64,000 nucleotides of DNA. Source: Burkholderia cenocepacia. GTDB taxonomy: Bacteria; Pseudomonadota; Gammaproteobacteria; Burkholderiales; Burkholderiaceae. The notes beneath the pieces are model-generated. The model had not been told where the DNA came from, did not search any database, and saw only the letters and a list, made by a program, of their open reading frames with translations. Where the stretch lies: contig NZ_CP060039.1 in assembly GCF_014211915.1 (NCBI RefSeq), positions 1,984,001-2,048,000 of the forward strand, given 5' to 3'. A program made the position numbers and the translations under genes. Positions 7,947 to 16,300 of the stretch are shown here, one piece after another (the first letter of the stretch is position 1; each line of letters starts with the position of its first letter).

Positions 7947-9245
7947 ATGCTGCCGTTACTCGGGCTGGGCACGATCGTCGTGCTGCTTGCCGCGATTCTG
8001 TCGAAGCGGATGTCGCCGCTCGTCGCGCTGATCATCGTGCCGATCGCCGCGTCGCTGCTCGGCGGCTTCGGGTTGCACACCAGCAAGTTCGTCATCGACG
8101 GGCTGAAGGGGCTCGCGCCCGTCGTCGGGATGTTCGTGTTCGCGATCCTCTATTTCGGGACGATCACCGACGCCGGCACGCTCGACCCGATCATCGACCG
8201 GATCCTGCGCGCAGTCGGCACGCGGCCCACGCGCATCGTGATGGGCACGACGCTGCTCGCACTGCTGATCCACCTCGACGGCTCGGGCGCCGTGTGCTTT
8301 CTCGTGACGATTCCGGCCGTGCTGCCGCTGTACGACCGGCTGAAGATGGACCGGCGCGTGCTGGCCGCCGCCGTGTCGATGGCCGCGGGCATCAACTTCC
8401 TGCCGTGGACGGGCCCGATGATCCGGGCGTCGGCCTCGCTGCACCTGCCGGTGTCGGCGCTGTTCAATCCGCTGATTCCGGTGCAGGCGATCGGGCTCGT
8501 GTTCGTGTTCGGCGTCGCGTACTGGCTCGGGCGCCGCGAGGAGAAGCGGCTCGGCCTGTCGCGCGACGATGCGTCGATTCCGCTGCCCAAACGCGAGCTG
8601 ACGCCCGACGAGCAGGCGCTGCGCAGGCCGCACCTGTTCTGGTTCAACCTCGTGCTGACGCTCGTCGTGCTCGGCACGATGGTCGTGATGGGCGAGAAGA
8701 TTCCGCCCGCGATCATGTTCATGGTCGGGCTGTGCATCGCGCTGATGGTGAATTACCCCGACGTCGACATGCAGAGAAAGCGCATCGACGCGCATGCGCG
8801 TGCCGCGCTGATGATGGCCGGCATCCTGCTCGCGGCGGGCGTGTTCACCGGGATCATGCAGGGCAGCGGGATGCTGAAGGCGATGGCGCAGGCGGCGGTC
8901 GGCTTCGTGCCGCCGTCGATGGCCGGCCACATTCCGGTGGCGCTCGGTCTCGCGTCGATGCCGCTCAGCATGCTGTTCGATCCCGATTCGTTCTACTTCG
9001 GCGTGCTGCCCGTGATCGCCGAAGTGGCCGGCCAGCTCGGTGTGCCGGCCGTGCAGGTCGGGCAAGCGGCGCTGCTCGGCCAGATGACGACGGGCTTTCC
9101 GGTCAGCCCGCTCACACCGGCGACGTTCCTCGTCGTCGGGTTGTGCGGAATCGAGCTGGCCGAGCATCAGAAGTTCACGTTTCCGCTGCTGTTCGGCGCG
9201 TCGATCGTGATGACGATCGCGTGCGTCGTGCTCGGCGTGTTTTGA
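7947..9245 (+). CDS. CitMHS-family citrate/carboxylate:H+ symporter
   Basis: A 432-residue inner-membrane transporter with about 12 hydrophobic segments, close to the family's usual 430-440. It starts MLPLLGLGTIVVLLAAI. Conserved stretches of the citrate-metal:proton symporters (CitMHS) are visible: LYFGTITDAGTLDPIIDRIL, then HLDGSGAVCFLVTIPAVLPL and AAGINFLPWTGPMIRASA. Near the C-terminus is GFPVSPLTPATFLVVGL. Characterised members import citrate complexed with Mg2+ or Ca2+ together with protons; here the substrate may differ because the next genes encode AtuA-like enzymes. It is led by TAGGAG 8 bases before the ATG, divergent from its likely LysR regulator and 40 bp before the AtuA gene, so probably co-transcribed with it. 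Confidence 0.93.
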   Translation: MLPLLGLGTIVVLLAAILSKRMSPLVALIIVPIAASLLGGFGLHTSKFVIDGLKGLAPVVGMFVFAILYFGTITDAGTLDPIIDRILRAVGTRPTRIVMGTTLLALLIHLDGSGAVCFLVTIPAVLPLYDRLKMDRRVLAAAVSMAAGINFLPWTGPMIRASASLHLPVSALFNPLIPVQAIGLVFVFGVAYWLGRREEKRLGLSRDDASIPLPKRELTPDEQALRRPHLFWFNLVLTLVVLGTMVVMGEKIPPAIMFMVGLCIALMVNYPDVDMQRKRIDAHARAALMMAGILLAAGVFTGIMQGSGMLKAMAQAAVGFVPPSMAGHIPVALGLASMPLSMLFDPDSFYFGVLPVIAEVAGQLGVPAVQVGQAALLGQMTTGFPVSPLTPATFLVVGLCGIELAEHQKFTFPLLFGASIVMTIACVVLGVF

Positions 9246-9251
9246 TTCTTC

Positions 9252-9271
9252 CCGGCGGCGCATTTCGCCGG
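9252..9271 (+). terminator. inverted repeat between CitMHS and AtuA genes
   Basis: 6-bp perfect arms (CCGGCG/CGCCGG) with an 8-base loop right after the CitMHS stop codon and no T-run. It could be a partial attenuator or an mRNA-stabilising hairpin within the operon. Confidence 0.35.
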
Positions 9272-9285
9272 ACGACGGTACGGAC

Positions 9286-10644
9286 ATGACAGCAAAGCAA
9301 CCTGAACGGCGCGTGCGCATCGGCGCGGGCGCCGGCTACTCGGGCGACCGGATCGAGCCCGCGGTCGAACTGGCCGAACACGGGCAACTCGACTACCTGG
9401 TCTTCGAATGCCTGGCAGAGCGCACGATCGCGATCGCGCAGCAGGCGCGCCGCAACGATCCGGTGCTCGGCTACGATCCGCTGCTCGACGCGCGGATGCA
9501 GGCGGTGCTGCCGGTAGCGGCGGTAAAACGCGTGCGCATCGTGTCGAACATGGGCGCGGCGAATCCGCGCGCGGCCGCACGGCGTACCGCGCAGATCGCG
9601 CAGTCGCTCGGCATCGCGGGGCTGAAGGTCGCGGCGGTCGAAGGCGACGACGTGCTCGACGTCGTGCTGCGCGGCGCGTTCCGGTTCGAGGAATCGGGCG
9701 ACGACGTCGCCGCGTATCGCGACCGCATCGTGTCGGCGAACGCGTATCTCGGCGCCGCGCCGATCGTCGACGCGCTCGCGGCCGGCGCGGACGTCGTGCT
9801 GACCGGGCGCGTCGCCGACCCGTCGCTGTTCGCCGCGCCGCTGATCCATGCGTTCGGCTGGCGGATGGACGATTGGGACACGCTGGGCGCTGCGACCGTC
9901 GTCGGCCATCTGCTCGAATGCGCGGGGCAGGTGACGGGCGGCTATTTCGCCGATCCCGGCTACAAGGACGTGCCGAATCTCGCGCGGCTCGGCTTCCCGA
10001 TCGGCGAGGTCGCGGCCGACGGTTCGGTCGTGATCACGAAGGTGCCGCATGCGGGCGGCCGCGTGAGCGCGGCGACCTGCAAGGAACAGCTGCTCTACGA
10101 GATTCACGACCCGGCGCGGTATCTGCAGCCCGATGTCGTGGCCGATTTCACGCGCGTGACGGTTACCGAGGAGGAGGCCGATCGCGTGCGCGTGACGGGC
10201 GGGCGCGGCACCGCGCGGCCCGATACGCTGAAGGTGTCGGTGGCTTACGTCGACGGCTGGATCGGCGAAGGCCAGATCTCGTACGGCGGCCCGGGCGCGC
10301 TCGCGCGTGCGCGTCTGGCGCTCGACATCGTTCGCGAGCGGCTCGCGCTGACCGGCGTCGCGGCGAGCGAGCTGCGCTTCGACCTGATCGGCGTCGATGC
10401 GCTGTATGGCGACGCGACGCCGGCCGTTCGCGGCGAGCCGGCCGAGGTGCGCGTGCGGGTAGCCGGCCGTACGGCGAACGCCGCCGAAGCCGCGCGGATC
10501 GGCAACGAAGTCGAGACGCTCTATACGAACGGGCCGGCCGGCGGCGGCGGCGCGTTCAAGTCGACGCGCGAGGTGATCGCCGTGCAGTCGGTGCTGCTGC
10601 CGCGCGCGGCCGTGACGCCGTCGTTTTCATTCGTGGAGGCCTGA
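9286..10644 (+). CDS. AtuA-family acyclic-terpene-utilisation-like protein (DUF1446)
   Basis: A 452-residue protein of the AtuA/DUF1446 family. Typical features are the opening RVRIGAGAGYSGDRIEPAVE, followed by LDYLVFECLAERTIA, then RIVSNMGAANPRAAARR, and GRVADPSLFAAPLIHAFGW. AtuA proteins occur in citronellol/geraniol catabolism operons, but their exact chemistry is poorly defined and no other atu gene (carboxylase subunits, hydratase) is present here. The stop codon shares one base with the start of the next gene, which encodes the small domain found fused to AtuA in some species, so the two products probably form a complex. With the transporter and the LysR regulator this looks like uptake and breakdown of a carboxylate. 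Substrate unknown. Confidence 0.88.
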   Translation: MTAKQPERRVRIGAGAGYSGDRIEPAVELAEHGQLDYLVFECLAERTIAIAQQARRNDPVLGYDPLLDARMQAVLPVAAVKRVRIVSNMGAANPRAAARRTAQIAQSLGIAGLKVAAVEGDDVLDVVLRGAFRFEESGDDVAAYRDRIVSANAYLGAAPIVDALAAGADVVLTGRVADPSLFAAPLIHAFGWRMDDWDTLGAATVVGHLLECAGQVTGGYFADPGYKDVPNLARLGFPIGEVAADGSVVITKVPHAGGRVSAATCKEQLLYEIHDPARYLQPDVVADFTRVTVTEEEADRVRVTGGRGTARPDTLKVSVAYVDGWIGEGQISYGGPGALARARLALDIVRERLALTGVAASELRFDLIGVDALYGDATPAVRGEPAEVRVRVAGRTANAAEAARIGNEVETLYTNGPAGGGGAFKSTREVIAVQSVLLPRAAVTPSFSFVEA

Positions 10645-10955
10645 TGCAACTGCGTGAACTCGCGCATGCGCGCACCGGCGACAAGGGCAATACGCTGAAC
10701 GTGTCGGTCATCTGCCGCGATCCGCGTCATTACGACCATCTGTGCATGCATCTGGATGCGGAAGCGGTGAAGACGTGGCTCGCGGGCATCGTGCACGGAG
10801 ACGTCGTGCGCCACGAATTGCCGGCGCTTGGTGCGTTCAACTTCGTGCTGCGCGATGCGCTCGGCGGCGGCGTCACGCGCTCGCTCGCGCTCGACGCGCA
10901 CGGCAAGGCGGTCAGTTCGGCGTTGCTGGCGATCGAGGTGCCGGATCCGGTGTGA
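10644..10955 (+). CDS. AtuA C-terminal-domain-like small protein
   Basis: A 103-residue protein starting MQLRELAHARTGDKGNTLNV. The ARTGDKGN motif and the HYDHLCMHLDAEAVKTWL and ELPALGAFNFVLRDALGGG segments mark the short domain that follows AtuA, either as a separate gene or as a fused tail. Its ATG overlaps the stop of the AtuA gene by one base (TGATG), so translation is coupled. It probably works with the preceding protein; no independent reaction is known to me. Confidence 0.85.
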   Translation: MQLRELAHARTGDKGNTLNVSVICRDPRHYDHLCMHLDAEAVKTWLAGIVHGDVVRHELPALGAFNFVLRDALGGGVTRSLALDAHGKAVSSALLAIEVPDPV

Positions 10956-11009
10956 CGGCGTGACCGTGTGCATAGTCAACCGGGCGCGCGTTCACAGTCA
11001 CATTCGGAC

Positions 11010-11169
11010 TCACGGGATCAGCAGTTCGCGATGCCCGTCCGCGTGCGCGATGCGCTCGCCGGCGACGTGCAGGTGCTGATCCCGACGATAGTCGAGGATC
11101 GTGCAGCAGGTTGTCGTGCGTGTCGCCGTCGCGGTCGGCAAGCTGGACGATGTCGCGCTTCAGGTTCAT
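11010..11169 (-). pseudogene. small frameshifted ORF of unknown function
   Basis: Reading leftward from an ATG at 11169 gives MNLKRDIVQLADRDGDTHDN and on to LLHD; shifting by one base near 11097 continues as LDYRRDQHLHVAGERIAHAD and ends HRELLIP then stop at 11010. Third positions are G or C in about 45 of 52 codons across the two halves, the local coding signature, so this looks like a real 52-residue gene with a one-base indel rather than noise. No family recognised and no clear ribosome site. It is divergent from the exported-protein gene at 11259. Confidence 0.4.
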
Positions 11170-11258
11170 CGCCGGTGTCGGTGGATGTGGCTCGTCGCGC
11201 CTGCGTGTACGCTACGGCCTCGCGGGTCGATTCCCGCGCGTACCGAACGGAGCCTGGA

Positions 11259-12014
11259 GTGAAGAACGAGATCGTAACGCCGACCGGCGCGAAGGGCGGG
11301 GCCGGACGGCGAAGCCGGTGCGCGGCCATCGCGGTGCGCGTCGCGCTCGCGTGTGTCGGCTCGCTGGCCGTGCAGGTCGCCGCCGCCGCGCCGGCGTCGT
11401 CGTGCAACGAACGACTGACGGCACTGATCGTGCCTGCACTGCCGCAGACCGCGTTCGCCCGGCGCGACATCCATGCCGCCGTGGAGGAGCGCAACGGCGA
11501 CGTTTACCGGATCCGCCTGTTCACGAGCCCCGACCATCCGGGCACGCCGAATCGCGAAGCGACGGTCGGCTGGGTGACGCTCGATACGCACGCGATGCAA
11601 GCGCTCGACGTCACGCGCGATCCTGATCGGCCGGACGTGCTCAGGATCGACCGGCGCGCGCTGTCGCATTTCGTGGCGACGTGCGCGGTATCGGCGACGC
11701 CGGTACAGAGTGCCGTCGATTGCGATGCGCTGAACCGCCGTGCGCAGGCGCAAGGCGATTACGTGATGGGCAGCGACGCCGGGCGCGTCGTCATCGGCAA
11801 CGGGCGGCTACCGTTCTTTTCCGCACCGGACGACGCATGCGGGATCGATGGGCTCTTCATCGTCGAGCACGACCACGTCGATGCGCGGACCGAGTACGGC
11901 CGCTTCACGTCGATCGTCTACCTGAATCCGCGCACACGCGGCATCGCCGAAGGGTGGGTGCGCACCGCGCGGCTGAAGCCGGACGGCACCGGCATCGCGC
12001 CCCGGCAACCTTGA
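11259..12014 (+). CDS. exported protein of unknown function
   Basis: A 251-residue protein, start taken as GTG at 11259 (CGGAGCCTGGA just upstream), because only from there does a plausible signal peptide follow: a basic stretch GAGRRSR, a hydrophobic core VRVALACVGSLAVQVAAA and a likely cleavage after APA. In-frame sequence upstream of the GTG lacks coding bias. The mature part contains DVYRIRLFTSPDHPG and EATVGWVTLDT, and near the end CGIDGLFIVEHDHV and EGWVRTARLKP, a strand-rich, possibly SH3-like segment. Paired cysteines suggest a periplasmic protein. It precedes a second exported protein by 51 bp in the same direction. I do not recognise the family. Confidence 0.7.
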   Translation: MKNEIVTPTGAKGGAGRRSRCAAIAVRVALACVGSLAVQVAAAAPASSCNERLTALIVPALPQTAFARRDIHAAVEERNGDVYRIRLFTSPDHPGTPNREATVGWVTLDTHAMQALDVTRDPDRPDVLRIDRRALSHFVATCAVSATPVQSAVDCDALNRRAQAQGDYVMGSDAGRVVIGNGRLPFFSAPDDACGIDGLFIVEHDHVDARTEYGRFTSIVYLNPRTRGIAEGWVRTARLKPDGTGIAPRQP

Positions 12015-12065
12015 TCCGTTGAGTCTGCAACAATTCGCCACATATCAATCCGAACTGATCTCGTC

Positions 12066-12869
12066 ATGGCCCTCCAGAACCGGAACCGCCGTCTTAAGCC
12101 GCTCGCCGCCCTTGGCGCACTCACGGCGCTCGCCGCGCTGTCGCCCGTTCATGCCGCCGAGCCGGCCCAGCCCGACCGTCAACTGAAAACCTTCATCCAC
12201 GGCACATACGGCGACTGGCGTGCGGACCGCAAGGGCTGGCAGGCGGACGAGGGCGATTTCATCCATTCGCCGTGCGGCGTGCTGCGCGTGGCGACCGCGG
12301 ATGGCCCGCGCACGCTGCTCGCGATGTGCGGCGAGACGGAGGCAGCGGTGCAGAACGGGATGCCGGGTATGGATTCGGACGCGACACCGGGCGCGATCGA
12401 CCTGTACGTGCTGCAGCCTTCGCCGGACGGCAGGACGCTCGAACCGATCGCGAAGAAAACGGAGATCGCATCGGGCGAGCGAGGCGAACCGGGCACGGTG
12501 CGCATCGAGCGGCTCGGGCCGCACCTGTTCGGGTTCGTGATCGGCGAAAGCGACACGCGGCAGGGCTACACGCAACGCTTCCGCTCGATCTGGCTGCCGT
12601 ACGGCAACGCGCTGGTGCATGCGGCGGCGCGCATCGACGAGGCGCTCGACAATGCCGAGTCGACGGAATGCGCGCATGTTCGCGCGCGCTGCGAGGAACG
12701 TCGCTTCGAGATCGCGCCGGACACGACCGGCACGGGCGACGTCTATCCGCTGATGGTCACGGAAACCGGTACGCGCGGCGACAAGGCGATCCACGCACGC
12801 TACACGGTGAAGTTCGACGCCGCGCGCGGCCGCTACGTCGTGCCGAAGGCGCTGCGCGACGGGTACTGA
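12066..12869 (+). CDS. exported protein of unknown function
   Basis: A 267-residue protein with a signal peptide (RRLKPLAALGALTALAALSP, then VHAAEP). The mature part has TFIHGTYGDWRADRKGWQAD, an HSPCGVLRVAT segment, and a C-terminal TRGDKAIHARYTVKFDAARG. Cysteines occur as separated pairs, consistent with periplasmic disulfides. It follows another exported protein by 51 bp, probably co-transcribed, and ends 19 bp before the inverted repeat that bounds the inserted island, so it was the convergent neighbour of the CdsA-family gene before the island arrived. No family recognised. Confidence 0.75.
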   Translation: MALQNRNRRLKPLAALGALTALAALSPVHAAEPAQPDRQLKTFIHGTYGDWRADRKGWQADEGDFIHSPCGVLRVATADGPRTLLAMCGETEAAVQNGMPGMDSDATPGAIDLYVLQPSPDGRTLEPIAKKTEIASGERGEPGTVRIERLGPHLFGFVIGESDTRQGYTQRFRSIWLPYGNALVHAAARIDEALDNAESTECAHVRARCEERRFEIAPDTTGTGDVYPLMVTETGTRGDKAIHARYTVKFDAARGRYVVPKALRDGY

Positions 12870-12887
12870 TCCTTCGCGCGCAGGAAC

Positions 12888-12906
12888 GGGCGGTATCGCA
12901 CCGCCC
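12888..12906. terminator. inverted repeat/terminator at left island boundary
   Basis: 7-bp arms GGGCGGT/ACCGCCC around ATCGC, placed between convergent genes. A sister copy (6-bp arms) stands at 31411-31429 after the intact CdsA-family gene. No T-run, so termination strength is uncertain. Confidence 0.5.
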
Positions 12907-12911
12907 GCGCC

Positions 12912-13097
12912 TCACACATACAGATAGCGCACCAAGTGAAAGAACACCGGCGCGGCGAAGCAGATCGAGTCGACGCGATCGAGCATCCCGCCGTGGCCGG
13001 CGATCATCGAGCCCCAGTCCTTCGTGCCGAGCGAGCGTTTGACGGCCGACAGCACGAGCCCGCCGACGAAGCCGGCGATCACGATCGCGAGCGAAAT
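12912..13097 (-). pseudogene. C-terminal fragment of phosphatidate cytidylyltransferase (cdsA family)
   Basis: The fragment encodes the last 62 residues of the intact protein at 31435-32364, including the CdsA signature (SAVKRSLGTKDWGSMIAGHG, then GMLDRVDS) and the end HLVRYLYV. It lacks the N-terminal 247 residues and is non-functional. It marks the left junction of the inserted island. Confidence 0.92.
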
Positions 13098-13232
13098 TAA
13101 AACAGCCAATTCGCGTGGGATGTAGAGACTTCTCGTTCGATTGGTGGCTTTCTAAGTCGTACGTCAGTGCACGTCAATTAGACAGGTCCGAAATACGGGA
13201 TTTGTGGTTCTCCTTCAACAGCTTGGCAATAT

Positions 13233-13261
13233 TTGACAGTCGTTCGCAAGGGTTTCGGTAA
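13233..13261 (+). promoter_or_regulatory. candidate promoter of bcpA
   Basis: A perfect TTGACA (13233-13238) is followed 17 bp later by CGGTAA, a poor -10 hexamer, 49 bp before the bcpA start. The surrounding 13098-13309 stretch holds no gene and is AT-rich for this genome. Weak prediction. Confidence 0.3.
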
Positions 13262-13309
13262 GCTCGCGTTCAATAATCAAACGAACGGACGCGGGCCGCG
13301 TCAGTGAGA

Positions 13310-16300
13310 ATGAACAAGAATACGCACCGCCTGGTGTTTTCCAGGCTTCGGGGTATGGTGGTGGCCGTTTCGGAGACGGCGACGGCCGAGGGGAAGTCGG
13401 CAACGGGTGAGGTGCGCGCGAGGCGGCGATCGTCGACGTCTGGCGCTGGCGTTGTGATGGCGGGCGTCGCGGCGCTCGGCATGTTACCCACCCTGTCCGA
13501 TGCGCAGATCATCCCCACGCCCGGCACCAGCACGCAGGTGATCCAGACGCCGAACGGCTTGCCTCAGGTCAACGTGGCCAAGCCTTCGGGCGCCGGCGTA
13601 TCGGTCAACACCTACAATCAGTTCGACGTACAAAAGGCTGGCGCGATCCTGAACAACTCGGCCACGATGGTTCAGACCCAGCAGGCGGGCTGGATCAACG
13701 GCAACCCGAACTACGGTGCCGGGCAGGCCGCGCGGATCATCGTCAACCAGGTCAACAGTCCGAACCCCTCTCAAATTCGCGGCGCTTTGGAGATAGCAGG
13801 CGCTCGCGCGGAACTCATCCTGGCGAATCCGTCCGGGATCTTCGTGGACGGCGGAACCTTCCTGAATACCAGCCGCGCAACCTTGACGACTGGCGTGCCG
13901 TACTACGGCGCCGATGGCTCGCTCGCCGGATACAACGTCAACCGCGGGCTCGTGACCGTCACGGGTGCTGGCTTGAATGCAACCGGTACCGATCAGGTAG
14001 ACATTATCGCCCGCGCGGTACAGGTGAACGCGTCGGTCTACGCGAAGAATCTCAATGTAATTGCCGGTACGAATCAGGTTAATCACGACACGCTTGCCGC
14101 GACGCAGATTGCCGGCGACGGTCCTGCCCCGGCTGTCGCGATTGACGTGGCTCAGTTAGGTGGCATGTATGCCAATAGGGTGTTTCTGGTTGGCAACTCC
14201 GCAGGCGTGGGCGTCGCGAATGCCGGGACGATCGCGGCGCAGGCAGGCGATTTGACGCTGCAATCGGATGGCCGGCTCGTGCTCACGGGCAAGACCACGG
14301 CAAGCGGCAACCTCGCGCTGTCGGCCGCCAGCGGCATCCAGAATAGCGGCACCACGTACGCGCAGCAATCGCTGTCGGCCAGCACAAGCGCCGATCTTAC
14401 GAACACCGGCACGCTCGCAGCGCAGCAAAATACAACGGTCAACGCTGGCAGCGTCAACTCGACCGGCACGCTCGGCGCCGGCGTGAACAACGACGGTTCC
14501 GTCACGCACAGCGGCGACCTGAACCTGAGTGCGTTGGGCCAACTGACCGCGACCGGCCAGAATGTGGCGGGCGGCAATGCGTCGCTGACGGGTGCTAGCG
14601 TGAATCTCGCCGGCAGCCAGACGGCGGCGAACGGCAATCTGTCGCTGAACGCGACGGCCGGCGATGTGAACCTGTCGAACGCGACGACGAGCGCGCAAGG
14701 CGCTATTCAAGCGAATGCATCGGGTACCGTGATCAACGATCACGGCAACCTGTCGAGCGGTGGGAGCACGACGCTGACCGGCGGCAATCTGTCGAACCAG
14801 GGCGGCAAGGTTTCGTCGCAGGGGCCGCTGTCGGTCAACGTGGCCGGCCAGATCGCCAACCAGTCCGGCGAACTGGTATCCGAAAGCACGGCTGACGTGC
14901 GTGGCGGCGCCATCGCGAACAACCAGGGCACCCTGCAAAGCGCGGCCGGCATGACGGTGGCCGGTGCGTCGCTGGATAATACGGCGGGCCGAATTACGTC
15001 GCTCAACGGTGATGGCCTGTCGGTGACGGCGAGCGGCCAGTTGACCAATGCGGCGGGCACCACTGCGAACGGCGCGCAAGGCGGCGTGATCGGCGGCAAC
15101 GGCGATGTGTCGGTCCAAGGCGCAAACGTTGTCAATCGCGGCGCGATTACATCCAACACGAATCTGCGGGTATCGGGCCAGTCGGTCGACAACGGCAGCG
15201 GCACGCTGCAGGCTGCGCAAAAGGTGGCCGTCGACGCGGGCGCGCGCTTGGTCAACAACGGCGGCTCGATCGCCGGCCAGACGGCAACGATCAGTGGAAC
15301 AACGCTCGACAACAGCGCGGGCACCTTGCAGGCGAGCCAAGTGTCGTTGAACACGACCGACCTCGTGAACCACGGCGGCACGATCACGCAGACCGGCGCC
15401 GGTGCGATGAGCGTGAACGTGTCTGGCACGCTCGACAACTCGAATGGCGGCACGCTGCAAACCAACAGTACCGATCTGATGCTCGCGCCTGCCGCGCTTG
15501 TCAACGATGGCGGCACGATCACGCATGCGGGCAACGGCACGCTGACGCTCGGCAACGGTTCAGGCTCGGTGTCGAACGTAGGCGGTTCGATCGCGAGCAA
15601 CGGGCGCGTCGTCGCGCAAACCGGCGCGCTGAACAACACATCGGGCTCGATCAACGCGCAGAACGGACTGATGGCAACCGTCGCCGGCACGCTGAACAAT
15701 GCGAGCGGCAAGCTGTTGTCGAACACGGATCTGAGCGTCACCAGCGGTACGCTCGCGAACGACGGTGGCCAGATCGGCGCGAGCGCGAACGCGACGATCC
15801 ACACCGGCTCGATGACGAACCAGGGCGGTTCGATCGTCGCGCCGAACCTGTCGGTCACCGCCGATTCGACGCTCGACAACAGCGGCGGCAAGCTCGAGGC
15901 CAATCAGCTTGCGCTGGCGGCCGCGAACCTCGTGAACCACGGCGGTACGATCACGCAGTATGGATCGTCAGCGATGGGGATGAACGTCAGCGGCACACTT
16001 GACAACTCGGCCGCCGGCGTGATCCAGACCAACAGCACGGACCTGACGCTCACGCCGGCTGAGTTGAACAACGCAGGCGGCACCATTACGCATGCCGGCA
16101 CCGGCACGCTGACGATCGCGCCGGGCAATGGATCGAGCGCGCTGAACAACGCGTCGGGCACCATCGTGACGAAGGGGCAAGCCATCGTCAACGCGGCGAC
16201 CTGGAACAACGCGAGCGGTATCCTCGCCGCGCAGCGCGGCATCAACGCCACGATTGCGGGTGACGTGAACAACGCGCAGGGCCTGCTGCGATCGGACGCG

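Larger units (their letters stand above)
12888..13097. repeat. left copy of 210-bp direct repeat (3' end of CdsA-family gene)
   Basis: Bases 12888-13097 match 31411-31620 without gaps; I count 6 differences in 210. The copies carry the terminator hairpin and the last 62 codons of the CdsA-family gene. Homology stops abruptly after GCGAAAT on both sides, defining the island's left edge. Duplicated gene ends are the hallmark of integration at, or recombination with, a gene 3' end. Confidence 0.95.

Noticed and set aside
9252..9271. Full transcription terminator between the transporter and AtuA
   Set aside because: No T-run and the genes are only 40 bp apart with shared context; kept only as a weak hairpin.
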